Assembly (NCBI GenBank): GCA_021307315.1
Contig: JAJSPD010000001.1
Coordinates: 1,054,001-1,118,000, forward strand
Direction of reading: 5' to 3'
DNA: 64,000 nucleotides
Source of the DNA: Bisporella sp. PMI_857
Lineage: Eukaryota; Ascomycota; Leotiomycetes; Helotiales; Helotiaceae
The notes beneath the pieces were generated by a model that saw nothing but the letters and a program-made list of their open reading frames with translations, searched no databases and had not been told where the DNA came from. The translations under genes were made by a program, and so were the position numbers. Below are positions 45,505-57,667 of the stretch, piece by piece. Positions within the stretch are counted from its first letter, which is position 1; each line of letters opens with the position of its first letter.

Positions 45505-46414
45505 GCATCGAGACTTCCAATTTTCACGGGTTTTTGAGTGTGGAGGATGAATGAATTTTAGGGTTTTATGGTTTTATGATTGGTGATGGGACGGGCAAAG
45601 CGTTGCTTTGAATTAAGGAGTTTGCTAATTGCTGATCGCATGGGGTGGATGAGAAAGCCTGAAGTTGAGAACTTAGTATGTATGGCATTGCACCTACGCT
45701 CTCTAATGTTTATATGTCTCTAAGCAGAACACTCAATCAATTCTTGCTACCAAAAATATATATTAAACTGTACCATCACATACATGCTCTGTGAAACAGT
45801 GAATTGACGAACCCCCCCCCCCCCCCCCCCCAAATAAACCCTTCCGTAATCTGTGACCATAACCTAAGTCCTAACAAAAAAGTATTACATCCTCCAAAAA
45901 ACCAATCCCCCAAAAAAGAACTCTACAAAAAACTACCCACCTCTTCAAAGGTGTTTAGAAAAACCCCAGTTGCGTAAGGGGATTTTTTTTCCTGTCGAGA
46001 CTTTCGGCCAAATTATATATATTTTTTATATCCACCAACACAACGTTGACCTGAGCATGTTCCAGCGAGCCGCCGGCCGTGTTTGTTGCAGATTGACCGC
46101 TTAAATGATTATATACATGGGAGAAAGAGATGGATGTGAATGCGCTTGATTGATTGGTAATTGGTGATTTGAATGGGTGAGGGTGAATGTTAATAACAGT
46201 TTGTTCGTGTCACACTGTAGGGCCATGAATTTCTAAATCTGAGGATGCAGGAATACTTGGGTGGTCTTACGTTCGGAGTTGATGTATTCTAATTGGTATG
46301 TAAAAATACGATGTCGACACTGAGAAGACTGGAGATGGTCATCTGGAGCGATGGCTTCTCTCTTAACATGTCTCATTTCTTTCTAATCGTACAAGTACTA
46401 TTATGCCATGCCTT
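45505..46414. other. Convergent 3' region
   Basis: Between the small heat-shock gene (+) and the proteasome gene (-). It contains the poly-C tract at 45812-45831, A-rich stretches to about 45960 and a T/A-rich run near 45980-46030. No gene is seen. Confidence 0.5.
45812..45831. repeat. 20-nt poly-C homopolymer
   Basis: Twenty uninterrupted cytosines, flanked by GAA on the left and AAATAAA on the right. The length is subject to sequencing and slippage error. Confidence 0.85.
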
Positions 46415-47256
46415 CTAATCTTTCTTCAGTGGCAAGTATTTCTCCTCAATACCGTCCTTTGTGATGACGAATATCTGCAGTCCGTCACCGACCTCAATAT
46501 GTCTCTCCACCGCACCATCAAACGCATCCTTGACTAAATCCTCCACATCCCTTCTTGGTAGGGGCAGCTTCTCTCTCTCCACCAAAGCATGTCCCTCGCC
46601 GCTACCTGGGATATACTGATTCTTGAAGTTGACCTGGTTGTCCAGGAACGGCATAATTAAACTGGCCGCCGCACCGGCGGCTCTGCACTGCTCCCGCTCG
46701 TAGCTGCCAACAGGATCATAGGAGTACACCGCACCCTTGCCATCCTCGTCTAGACCTCCTAGGATAGCCGTGACATAGTATGGGAAGAAACGCTTGCTGT
46801 ATAGGATGGTAGATAACCGCTGCGCGCAGGCCTTGATGCTCATTGGCTTGCCGTGTTGATACCGGTACATCTTGACAATGGCATCTAAGCGCTCCTTCAA
46901 AGCCTCTCCATCTGCTGCGAACCCGACTACCGATAATACGATCGTGGCATCGTTCTGGCTGGAAGTGGTGCCGCCGATCTTAAAGACTTTTGGCGAGTAG
47001 CGTGTGTTGATGTTGTAGCCGGACGTGCTTCTGGTGTCGCCTGCGACGATTGTAAAGTCGGAGCCTGAGATCGCAAGGGTCGAGCCTCCGTTGTCGGTAT
47101 ATCTGATTCAGATGTTAGCATAGCTCTACGATGCGGGATAGGTTGTGCCTACGGGTAGAAACCATGTTCCTTATTTCCTGCGGCTGCCGATGGAGCTTGG
47201 TTGAAGGAGTAGTGTGGCCCGTTCATGAGCGGATTCTGAGAGAACATGGCAGACAT
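46415..47256 (-). CDS. PRE7: 20S proteasome subunit beta6 (PSMB1/Pre7)
   Basis: Exons 47256-47153 and 47102-46415 join across a 50-bp intron to 263 aa. The protein is part of the 20S core's beta ring. After a short N-terminal propeptide region (MSAMFSQNPLMNGPHYSF) comes the conserved YTDNGGSTLAISGSDF and VAGDTRSTSGYNINTRYSPK, then VVGFAADGEAL, the very conserved SKRFFPYYVTAILGGLDEDG and VGSYEREQCRAAGAAASLIM, and near the end ERHIEVGDGLQIFVITKDG. Beta6 lacks the catalytic N-terminal Thr of beta1, beta2 and beta5, and I see none here. It is head-to-head with STT4. I see no obvious Rpn4-type PACE element in the shared promoter. Confidence 0.95.
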
Positions 47257-47507
47257 CTTGAAAAACCGATGCAAGTTCCGAGTTTTACAGGTGTAGGAGA
47301 AAGTTTTGTGGATGAGGAAGGTTGTGGATGTGAGTTCTCGTCGCTGGTATTGAGGTGAAGTTGAAGCTGCCGCGTCCACGTTGGGAGCCTCGCGCTAGCG
47401 TACAGGGGTAGGTCCTTGAGCCCTCAAAGGCTGAATTCGGATATATATAAATAATGACAATGAAATTTTAGTTAATTTACTGAATTGAGGGAAGTAGAGC
47501 TGGCATC
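47257..47507. promoter_or_regulatory. Bidirectional promoter, PRE7 / STT4
   Basis: These 251 bp separate the two divergent ATGs. A TATATATAA run at about 47440-47450 is the only TATA-like element. If the STT4 5-nt first exon is right, its leader is very short. Confidence 0.5.
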
Positions 47508-50500
47508 ATGGAGTATAGATTGATATAATACCCAAGGTTTTAAAATACTAACATGTACTAGTTCTTCAATCCGTCGAAAGGCTTTGCAGAAGATCGCTAC
47601 GCTCTCCGCGACGTCACCATCCTCTAATCATTCAGACCTCGAGCGCTTGTCAAAAGGAGGTCTGAGATATGGCAAACAGGCTACAAATGGCGTTGGAAAG
47701 GGTCCATCCAAGTCCTTAGCTGGAGCGCCTATGAGCATAAAGGAATTCGAGGTTCTACTCGCACTCTGCAAAGCTGCGCCGCTTCTCCAGAGTGAACAGA
47801 GTGCAGACCAGTTGGCGAAGCAGCTAGCCCCCTATATCCTCGAGGCACATACCCAGGTCTTCGTGCCGTCTCCATTTCTGCGAGATATTGAGCCTTCGCC
47901 CATAGAGGCTTTGAGCTACAATCTCACGGCGGCGTTGTTATCAGTTGGACTAAGCCATGAAGTTGCTGTTTCGGGCTTATTATGGCAATATCTTGACAGA
48001 TGTTTTCAAGTTGCTTCAGCGACGGTTTCACAAGGGTCAGGTTTAGAAAACGGAAGCTCATCTGAAGTTGAAGACGCAATTCATGTTGTGACACTTACCA
48101 TTTCCCTGCTGGGCTTTCTAGACGCTGCTGCAACCTACGCTAATTTCTGGAGTGCTTCCGAAAGACTGATGTTAATTGAGCGTGTGAAAGACATACTGTC
48201 AGAAGGATTCCTGGTTGCGGTAGAGACGGCATTTTCTGTGCTGCGGAACTCAAATTCTCAACAGGGAACCGTGAAAGAGTGGAAACGATATGTTCGTCAT
48301 TATGCTGCGATAGGACGTCCTCTTGGGGCAATGCTTTTGCAACGCAGTTTCATGTGGCTCCTTGTTGCTGGGTCTTCTCTTTTAGTCGCTGATATTGAGG
48401 CGCTGAGAGGGAAAGATATCCTAGACCTTCTTTTGGCTGGGAAGTCTGCTTGTAGGTCCAATGGGTCCCCTCGAGGAGAAGTAGACTTCACAACTATTGA
48501 GACCATGGCTGATATTGCTTCCGATGAAATGAGTCTTCTTGAGGATGGGGCAGATTATCTTAGGCTGGGATCTGCATGGCAGCAAAGACTTGCATTTTCG
48601 GTGAAAGCAGCTGCGCTGACAAGCTATCTGAATTGTGCTATGCTTAATGAGGATGCTGCCGATGTTGACCCACTTATGACTTGGTTGGAGGATACTTTAT
48701 CTGACCCTATTCAAATGGCCGATGAAACACTAGCAAGCGTGGTTCTCAAATGCCTAGCTTTGGTCTCCAAACTTGCGCCTAGCCTTGCTGCAAACATCAG
48801 CCGATTGTTGCCTCGATTCATTGTACAGGGTGGTCCCAGAGGCCAGACAATCGCAGTAGCCTCTTCCTGTCTAGCTTACGTCCTTCAACTCCTTTCACAG
48901 GATGCTATCATCACGACATTGTATAGTCTTGGGAATGTCCTTAGCCCTAGTTCCAGTGCGGAAAAGAATCTTGCTGGCGAATCAAGTGTGGAAGCGAGTG
49001 TGAACGGAGCCTTTTATGGTGGCAAACAGTCTACCGGCAGCGCAATCTCGCTGGCTATAAGCGGCGAAGAAGAGACGTCGGTGGTTTATGGAAATGTCAT
49101 TCAGGCCATTTGTGGTATTGCCACTAGTTGCAATGATCCCAAAATCACAGCTTTGGCTCAGTCGATGCTTTTGCAAAAGATTGACAAAGTGAACAGATCC
49201 GTTGATGCACGCATAATCACTGAGGCAGCTAATTTATCACTAAGTGGTGGCCCGCTGGAGTTTCGATCTCTATTGAAGCTTTACGGAAAACTCTCTCATG
49301 ACGGTGTTCTACAAAACAACGAGTCTATACTGAGCGCAGTAAGTCAATGGAACCCTCTCGGTTAATAATTTGCTTATCGTATCAGGTGATGAAAGGTCGT
49401 GATTATCTTTCCTCGAGCTTGCGTAAAGATTCACCTCTGTATAACATATACCTGGAGTATCTCCTGGAAGACATAATCAGCAGAGGTGACGCTCATCAGG
49501 CACATAATACTCGTGAGTCCGATGTCGAGGTCGCAGCGCGCGAAATTGCGCAATTACTCCAACCACTTGCATTACTGATGTCTAAGAACGATTTGATCAC
49601 AGATGAAAATCTGAGCGAGGAGATTCTGTCCCTTATCCGCGATGCCTGGTTTAATATCGCTGTTCATGGTTTCGCCACCAATACAGAACGTGGCAAAAAG
49701 TATCTTAATGAGCTTCGTATTATGGCAATACACTCTAAGCCCCTTGTGACAGAGCAGCGAGTTGAGCAGGTTGAGAGCGATATTGAGCTTAACACTGTGC
49801 TTCGCCGCGGCATGAATTCTGAGCACGAAAACGCACAGAAAAAGAGGCTTAGTGCTCTATTGCCCTCGAAGAGTTCTGAGATAAAGGGCCTGAGTTATCG
49901 CAAAGTCATTTTTCTGCAAGCTGCTTACTTGGTAGAGACTTTGAGAGCAGAATCTGGAGACTGTACGAAAGCTCTGACCTATTTCTTGGAGCCAAGCATG
50001 CGAAGAGGCGATATGAGCAATGCTATGGAGTCTATTACGGCCATTGTCATAGATACCTATCTGCAGAAGACCTTGACGGGAACAAATCCAAAGTATTCGG
50101 CTCCCTACGTTGCAAAACAGCTGGTCTCGATCTTTAGTGGATGCTGCTATCGCATAGAGCGCGTACAGCAGGCCGCAATGATGTGTGCCGACAGGATTAT
50201 ACGAGATGTTCCTTCTGCTTTGTGTCAGAAATCCTCATTGTTTGCTCTACTAGAATTACTGTCCCTTATGTGGACAAGTTGTTTGGAGTCTGAGACCGAT
50301 GAGTATCAATGGAAGTCCTCCTTCACCTCCGCAAGGGGACAGGTCACTGTTGAGCTATCCGACGACTACGGATTGCGACGAAGAACGCTTGACAATCTAT
50401 ATGGCAAAGCAAAGAGCTGGGTCACCTCAGTAATCAACATTGCACCATTAGACATCAAGGGTTTGCTTCAAACCTATCTTTCAGAGTATGATGATGATGG

Positions 50501-53500
50501 GGCTTACGGCCATATCTCCCTTGGACGTTCATTTGCAGCTCAGATGGGATCTGTGATCCCAAGTACGGACCAACGACTGGACGCTATCGATCGTCATGGG
50601 GATCTCAATATCAATACAGCTTCCGATTTCATTGCCCAGTATACGACGCGACAAGAATATCGCTATGCGGAAGTACTACCTGACCACGATGCAGAGTGGA
50701 TGAATTTTATGCAGCTAGATAACCGTCGTTCATCTCTTGCGTCTAAGATCGACAAGAGCTTCGAAGATGCCACGACTGTGCTTGCACATCTCGAGGCCCG
50801 AACAACGAAGCGGAAGTACATACCTATTGGTGAGCTACGGGACATTCTAAGGAGAGCTGCAGCTCTGCTTTGTCGGAGCAAAAAGGATGAGTGCGCAATT
50901 GTGCACCATTTGGTAGCCATCCCGTTCTCTATCTTCACCAAGCAGTCTATCAATCTTGGTATCTCTCTTTGGCTTGGGGTCATCAATGAGAACCCTCGAA
51001 TGGAACCAAGGATTTTGATGGAAGTCATTCAACAATGGGAATCCACTATCCAACGACGACTCGGTATATTCAACTCTAAATTCATGCAAGTCTTCTGAAT
51101 CTAGCTAAAACGAAATGCTAATTTTATTAGGCATCCTGACCCCTTTTTCATCAAAGAAGAGTTTGCTCCTAGCGATAAAGCAATCCTTTCGAAACGCCAA
51201 CAAACAGCACATAATCTGTTGACGCCTCACATGCGCCTCCTAAGATTTCTAGGCAGTCACTATAATGCCACTAGGCTCGGCAGCCCTCACACTGAAAAGG
51301 CATTTTTGAGGCTTCTCAATGCTACATTAGAAGGCCTGGGAAGTTCAACTGGTCATCCGCTCGCTCGAGAAGTTAGATTTCACATTGTTCTATTCGGCTT
51401 GAAAGTTCTAAGGCATAGCACTGCTCTCACACTGTCTTCAAGCTATCGATTGAAAGATCAAATACTCTCTGCTGCCTTGGGTTGGTTCAAATTTGCACCA
51501 TGTTGGTCGTTTGGTGGAAATAGGATACAGCTGGTAGCTGAAGTTCGATTGCTTGGAGATATCTCTGTCGCTCTCAAGAATGTTGCAATGCCTGCACAAG
51601 CTTTAACACCAACATCAAAGTCAATTCGTGCAAAGGAAATATTGCTACAGGCTCTTATTGAGAGTGAGCAAGTAAGGTTATCAGTCTGGCTTTTCCCCTT
51701 GCATGAGCCTCGAGATCTGTATCTATCTAGCCACCCATCGAAATCGGCAGCTGAGGTACGTATCTATCCAAGTGAGGACCTTATCAAATTTACTCATCGT
51801 GCATAGGCAACACTTCTCCCATTAATCAGGACAGCCTGGGGACAGAGCCCTTCCCTAGCGCTACAGCTTATTGCTAGATTCCCCTCCCCAAAGCTTGAAA
51901 AAGAGATTCGGACTCTTCTCTTAAATCAACCAGAAAAAGCGCTTTCAGAACCCGAAGCTCTGCAGATACTCCTTGGTGGTAGTCTCCCGAGTGACGTGTC
52001 CTTCCAACTGAAGGTACGTATTTGGCTTCATCCCCACTTGCAGATCTATCTAATCACGATTATAGTACCTCCTATACTGGGCACCCGTGAATCCAGTTAC
52101 GGCCATCACATACTTCCTTCCGGCATATCGCAACCATCCGTTCGTTCTTCAATATGCCATGCGAGCTTTGGAGAGCCACTCCGTTGATGTGACCTTTTTT
52201 TATGTGCCACAGATTGTGCAGACGCTGCGGTATGATGCTTTAGGCTATGTTTCGAAATATATTGTTGAGACAGCACAATTCTCACAGCTTTTTGCACACC
52301 AAATAATCTGGAACATGAAGGCCAACTCGTACAAGGACGATGATTCCCAAGTCCCCGACGCTATCAAACCAACGCTCGATGTGGTCATGGACAGAATGAT
52401 CTCGAAGTTTTCGTTAGGAGATAGAGTGTTTTATGAACGCGAGTTCAAATTCTTTGACGAAGTTACAAATATATCAGGCTTACTCAAACCTTATATCAAG
52501 CGGCCTAAGCCTGAGAAGAAGCAAAAAATTGAGGAAGAGTTGCGCAAGATTGTGGTGGAGGTTGGCGTGTATCTTCCTAGCAACCCTGAGGGTGTTGTGA
52601 TTGGCATCGACCGAAAGTCAGGCAAGCCCCTTCAGAGTCACGCTAAAGCACCTTATATGGCTACATTCCGGATCAAGAAGAATAAGCCTGATATCGAAAA
52701 AGTAGATGGGATGCTTGAAGAGGCTAACAAAGATAGTCCAACTCCTGAAGAAAACACAATTGAAATATGGCAGTCAGCCATCTTCAAGGTTGGTGACGAC
52801 TGTCGTCAGGATGTGCTAGCTCTCCAAATGATCGCAGCTTTTCGGGGAATTTTTAATGACGTCGGACTGGATGTGTATGTCTTCCCATATCGCGTTACTG
52901 CTACAGCTCCTGGTTGTGGTGTTATCGATGTTCTGCCGAACTCAATCTCTCGTGATATGGTTGGAAGAGAAGCAGTCAATGGTCTCTACGACTATTTCAT
53001 CTCCAAGCATGGCAACGAAGATTCATTACGGTTCCAGGAAGCCAGGAATAACTTTGTGAAGAGTATGGCAGCGTACTCGTTAATATCTTTCCTCTTGCAG
53101 TTCAAGGATCGGCACAATGGAAACATCATGATTGACGATGCTGGCCATATCTTACACGTCGATTTCGGCTTTTGTTTTGACATTGCCCCAGGCGGCGTCA
53201 AATTTGAAAGGGCGCCTTTCAAGCTAACCACGGAGATGATTGCTGTTATGGGAGGAAGCACAGAGCATCAAGCGTTCAAATGGTTTGAGGAGCTCTGTGT
53301 CAAGGCATTTTTAGCGTCGAGACAGTACACTGAGAAGCTGAGCCAGATTGTGCTCCTGATGATGGACAGCGGCTTGCCATGCTTTAAGCCGGAGACGATC
53401 CAGCACTTCAAGGAAAGATTCGTGTTGGAGAAGAGTGAAAGGGAGGCTGCTGAATTTATGAAGGATCTCATCAAGAAAAGTCATTCGAGTTACTCCACAG

Positions 53501-53547
53501 GAGTCTATGATCAGTTCCAGCAACTGACAAACGGCATCCCATATTAG
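47508..53547 (+). CDS. STT4: Phosphatidylinositol 4-kinase STT4 (PI4K-alpha type)
   Basis: Six exons give 1931 aa (yeast Stt4 is 1900): 47508-47512, 47562-49338, 49386-51085, 51131-51755, 51807-52013 and 52066-53547. Stt4 makes PI4P at the plasma membrane. The N-terminal two thirds is helical-solenoid sequence; the helical accessory region precedes the C-terminal kinase. Kinase features: SHAKAPYMATFRIKK, then FKVGDDCRQDVLALQMI, the catalytic loop KDRHNGNIMID, the DFG-equivalent HVDFGFCFDIAPGG, and the closing KKSHSSYSTGVYDQFQ. Exon 1 holds only ATGGA: the long frame has no ATG before residue 50, but splicing these five bases to 47562 gives MDSSIRRKALQKIATLSA, like Stt4 N-termini. The third intron (51086-51130) has a GC donor (GCAAGT); it is needed to join NSKFM to HPDPFF. 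All phases agree. The kinase is certain; exon 1 is less so. Confidence 0.94.
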
Positions 53548-53893
53548 ATTCTGAACAATGGGATAATCTTACACGGATCGAAATATAGCAGTGTTTGCAT
53601 ATCAAACCTTGAATTTGATTAAATGATTTTTTTCACCAAGAGCGTGCTGCAACATCTTCTAAGACGTTGTCAATTCGCCTCGAGTTTCTTTCTCTGAAAT
53701 ATTTGCTGGATATATCCAAAATTAAATTTTTAAGGGAACGATGATGCCATAGTTTTGTAATTCTTCCCCCACACGCTAAAGGCGCCGTTTCATCCTGGGA
53801 TCTACAACGTCACAACTCAATGGCAACACTATTGAAGTTCATGTTCTATTTCCTTAGACCACATCTCTCCCATTGTATCAAGGTCCCTTAAAT
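53548..53893. other. Intergenic between STT4 and methyltransferase
   Basis: About 350 bp, AT-rich at the left (STT4 3' UTR) and with CT-rich promoter-like DNA at the right. No gene. Confidence 0.45.
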
Positions 53894-54867
53894 ATGGCTT
53901 CGAGTTTTATACTTCCTAATCAAGCTCATCAAGGCTTCAGTGACGCATCTAGTTATGACAAGCATCGACCCAGCTACCCGCCTGAAGCTGTAGAGAAGCT
54001 CCTGATCAGTCTCGGCGTAGCAAATCAGAAGAACGCGCGGATCGTAGAGTTAGCCTCTGGTACAGGAAAGTTCACAGAGTCATTAGCTGCGAGGCATGAG
54101 CAGTATGAGATTATTGCCGTAGAGCCGCATGCAGGAATGAGAGAGACGCTTGAGAAGAAGAATTTAGGCCCGAAGTTAAGGATTCTTGATGGGAGTGCGG
54201 ATAATATGCCTGTTGAAGCGGAATGGGGAGATGCACTCATTGCTGCCCAGGTAAGTGCATGAAATTGGCATTGAATGATGAGTAGGCTCTGATATGTGAT
54301 TTAAGGCATTCCATTGGTTTGCGACTGAAAAAAGCTTGGATGAGATTTCTAGAGTTCTTCGCCCAGCAGCTGCATTTGGCATGATATGGAATGTTGAGGA
54401 TTGTAAGTATGTTTAGTTTTAGATGATGTCTGTTATTAAAGGCTCTAGATAACAGCCCTCGAGAGTGGCCGATTGACTCGAAATGGGTTCAGGTGTTGAA
54501 GGACATTGTTTCTGAGCTTGGAGATGGTCTGCCAAGGTTCAGGGATTTGGAGTGGAAGAAAGTATTTGAGAAGCAACTAGATACAACACCATTACAGACT
54601 ATAAAGGATACCGTTCAGGGCCATCTTCCTAAGTTCTCATTGCCGCTTGGAGAGGATACTTTTAAGTGGACAGTGTGGCTTGAGGATGAAGCTGTTTGGT
54701 CACGATACGCAACTCTAAGTCAAATTGCAAATCTAGAAGGGGATCAGAAAGTAAAGACGAAGCTAAAAGTATTAGAGGCTTTGAAGAATGATAGCACGGA
54801 GCGTAATGAGAGAGGAGAAGTTGCAGTTCATGGTGTCACATATTTGGCATGGACTTCTCGTGTATGA
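53894..54867 (+). CDS. Class I SAM-dependent methyltransferase
   Basis: Three exons (53894-54250, 54306-54402, 54449-54867) join to 290 aa. The start MASSFILPNQAHQGFSDASS and YDKHRPSYPPEAVEKLL match a widespread fungal methyltransferase family (Methyltransf_11 type) related to yeast Crg1 and Tmt1 by general fold. Motif I, which binds S-adenosylmethionine, is IVELASGTGKFTESL at about residues 52-66. An acidic residue after beta2 is in IIAVEPHAGM. Motif at beta4/beta5: DALIAAQAFHWF, the AFHWF hallmark of this family, created across the first intron. The C-terminal half lacks a second domain. The substrate cannot be told from sequence; the protein is probably cytosolic. The frame has an earlier TTG, but the ATG at 53894 fits the family N-terminus. 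Confidence 0.88.
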
Positions 54868-55086
54868 TATCTATGCCCTATTAAAATAGCCTCACAGGCT
54901 TCGGGATTCGTGCTTCGAGAGACATATAGACTTTGCTCCTATATCGCACTCCATAAGGCATAGCTTTCTGATTTGCAGACTTTTGTGAATCTTGGTGAAT
55001 CCCAATACCGGACTCGATGCTCGTTCCTTAACACCAACCAATTCCAGCCATTGTGGTAAACCAGCAAATAGGTAAGTCCCTTGATT

Positions 55087-55440
55087 TTAATCTGCGGAGA
55101 TGTACATGACTGGATACTTATTAGTATATCTATGTTGCAACCTGGGCGAGGTATGTTCTTAACTGACCATTGTTACCACGCACAAACGCGTCTCCATAAC
55201 TCCGCTTCTTCACGCCATTTATATGTTCCTCAGTCTTCTCTAGTGCTGCCCTAACGTTAGGCTCAACCTTTCACGGCTCGGTTAAGGATACTCACCTATG
55301 TTCATATAACCATCCACTGATTGGAGCTCTCCCTTGTATACGACACCACTATTGAGCTTGACCGTAACCTGACTACCAATGATCTCAGATAGAAAGCCAG
55401 ATGGGTCCTTCCCTTCGCCTTGGGTCGCTCCGTTCTCCAT
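55087..55440 (-). CDS. LSM6: U6 snRNA-associated Sm-like protein LSm6
   Basis: Three small exons (55440-55296, 55245-55168, 55109-55087) give 81 aa; each is too short to stand out alone. LSm6 is a ring subunit shared by LSm1-7 (cytoplasmic mRNA decapping) and LSm2-8 (nuclear, U6 snRNA). The Sm1 motif lies in exon 1 (SQVTVKLNSGVVYKGELQSV, DGYMNI). The Sm2 motif spans exons 2 and 3 (AFVRGNN then VMYISAD). The start MENGATQGEGKDPSGFL is the usual fungal LSm6 N-terminus. The second intron has a GTCAGT donor and a TACTAAT branch, and the 23-nt last exon is required to complete VMYIS. The gene is tail-to-tail with the methyltransferase and head-to-head with the ESC2-like gene. Confidence 0.93.
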
Positions 55441-55686
55441 TGTGAAACGCTAGATGGCAGTTGTGAACTGAAGTGACGGCGAGGCTGAGAGAAGAATCCA
55501 AGAGCTTGGGCTCGAATCGGGGAAGCGGGGGTTCTCAGCACGTGATAGCGTAACCATTCACAACGCGTGAATTGGATCGCAACCTAAATTCAAACCGCAT
55601 GCACTGATGCATATAAAAGAGGAGCGCAAATTGATGCTTCAATTGCTGCACTTGATCTACTCGACCCCCCTAAACAGCAGTTCGCG
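55441..55686. promoter_or_regulatory. Bidirectional promoter, LSM6 / ESC2-like
   Basis: These 246 bp lie between the divergent ATGs. They include a CACGTG at about 55539-55544 and a TATAAAAG element at about 55612-55619, placed about 70 bp before the plus-strand ATG. Confidence 0.55.
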
Positions 55687-57131
55687 ATGTCTGACACAGA
55701 AGTTGTGCCTACAGCCCCTCCCAAGAGGTCCCTATTTCGAAAGAAAATATATCACCAACCTGTTGAAGAAGTGAAAGATGGGGTTGAATTTTTCAGCAGG
55801 GCCAAAGAGCTTTTCCCTATTAGACTAGCAGAGGAGGAAGAAAGGCGCCAGAAGAAGGCAGCTAAGCTGGAAAGAAAGCGCAGCTCCATGGACGCGGACA
55901 GGAAATCGTCAAGCACACCAGAGCCCAAAAAGCGTCGAGTTTCGTCGCAAGCTCCTGAAGAAGTGGAGGCTGTTTCCTCTGGGGAAGATGACTACAAGTG
56001 GGTTCGCAATCTATATTACGAAGACGAATTAATTAGTATCTTAGGCCGATCTCTAGATCGAATCAAGCTCCTCATACTAATCCTCCGTTAAGATCGGCAG
56101 ACGCGAAGATTATAGGATCTCCAACAAGCCTCTCCGAGCGTTATACCAGAGATCTGAGCAGAAAAGGGCAAGACTCACACGTTACTCCGAGGAGAAAGGG
56201 TGAAATTGAAGCTACCCAGCCATTAGCAGTGACAAATAAAACTGCAATACAGCCTATCAGTATTGACACTGATGAGGAGGATGTCGATTTGTATACCCTC
56301 GAAAAGCCAACCCAGATTTCTGACGATGAACCACAAATTCAGGAAGTAGAAGAGTTCCCAGAGCTAGTCGCACGGGCAAGGGAACGCGAGAGGCTGAGAG
56401 TACTTCAGGCCGAGAGAGCAACAGCACCATTTACGGAAAGAGGCTATAGCTCAAATAATCTTGGCAAAAGTGTGGAAGATGACGTTTTTCAGGAGACCGA
56501 GATATCTCAAGCAGACCCCCGAGTCGAGATACTAATCACCTCATATATCGAGAATACATCGCCATTAGTTATTGTGAGAACACTCTCTCAGCCTCTTAAA
56601 GTTGTTCGAAAAGCCTGGTGTGACAAATTCATTAAGGCTGGAGTTATTCCAGCTTCCATGAGCCACTCGGTCTTCTTGACATGGAAAAACAAGCATCTCT
56701 ATGATGTGACGACTTGTGCCAGTCTTTGCAAAAGATCTGGTGATGATGGACGACCTTCTGCAGACGATCTTGATCAAAACGGGAGACTCCATCTCGAAGC
56801 ATGGAGCTCTAACGAAATGTTTAATGCGCATTTAAGGAAATTAGCCGAGCCAACTCCAGAGCCTCAGGAAGAGGCACCTGTTCAGAAATACAAGATAGCT
56901 ATGAAAGGAGCGAAGGACAAGGTGCCACTCAAAATGAAGTGCGCACGATCAACGACGATTCAAAAGATGATAGATATGTATCGTAAAGAACATGACCTAC
57001 CAGAGGAAAAGGATATTTCCTTGCATTTCGAGGGTGAGGAACTGGATCCATCAGTAACCATTGCGGATACAGAATTAGGAGAGGAAGATGAATACGATGA
57101 GGTGCTGCAGGTCGAAGTCCATGTTAAGTGA
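55687..57131 (+). CDS. SUMO-like domain protein (Rad60/Esc2/NIP45 family)
   Basis: Exons 55687-55997 and 56045-57131 join across a 47-bp intron to 465 aa. Rad60, Esc2 and NIP45 carry two SUMO-like domains and act in genome stability with SUMO ligases and the SMC5/6 pathway. The N-terminal part is charged and disordered, with basic patches (KKAAKLERKR, PEPKKRRVS) suitable as nuclear signals, and contains SUMO-interaction-like acidic/hydrophobic segments (QPISIDTDEEDVDLY). A first SUMO-like region spans about residues 285-350 (VEILITSYIENTSPLVIVRT). The second, better conserved one is at the C-terminus (about 375-465): YKIAMKGAKDKVPLKMKCAR, TIQKMIDMYRKEHDLPEEKD, ISLHFEGEELDPSVTIAD. It ends without a Gly-Gly, so it is not a conjugated modifier. 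The donor is GTGGGT, which is acceptable but weak. Confidence 0.87.
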
Positions 57132-57667
57132 TTTGAGAATTGGTGTTCTAAAAGGGTCAGGCTTACGGCGTTGGATCGGATTTTGAGATACCCAAAGCTA
57201 GCTCTATGGTCTTGCAAGAGATCCAAAGAATGAAATGAAATTAAATACTATCACGATAACTACCGCTTCTTTTATGTAGAACCGTCAATGACGTAAAATA
57301 TACAAAGAAAGGCACTTTTGGTCCATATTAAGCCCAAGGAGCCAAATGTAAGTATGGACCACCATAAATCTAGAATGATGAGTTACTCACCAAAGTTCAA
57401 CGTCGAATGGTCTCGTAGATTGTAATTTTGCGACAAGTACTCAGAATACCTGAATACTAACTAGCATGAGCTCATAGGCGGCCTATGCCGATGCCGCGAC
57501 ACTATCTGAGACTATCAAACAACTGCCGTACGCGCCTCCACAAAATCCCCAGATTGATAAACTCTGTATTCATGACATGTGTGCTTTCCATTGAGCCCTC
57601 TATCTGACGCAGCAGATATACATTGGTACTTCTTTCTCTGCGAAACAGCTTCTTAGCTACGCATAAT
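57132..57667. other. Intergenic, ESC2-like to CDF transporter
   Basis: About 540 bp with no supported gene. The right part is the CDF promoter and leader; the left is the 3' UTR of the SUMO-like gene. Confidence 0.45.

Noticed and set aside
46415..53547. Proteasome and PI4-kinase genes as parts of one functional cluster
   Set aside because: They are unrelated housekeeping genes sharing a short promoter; adjacency alone does not show joint function.
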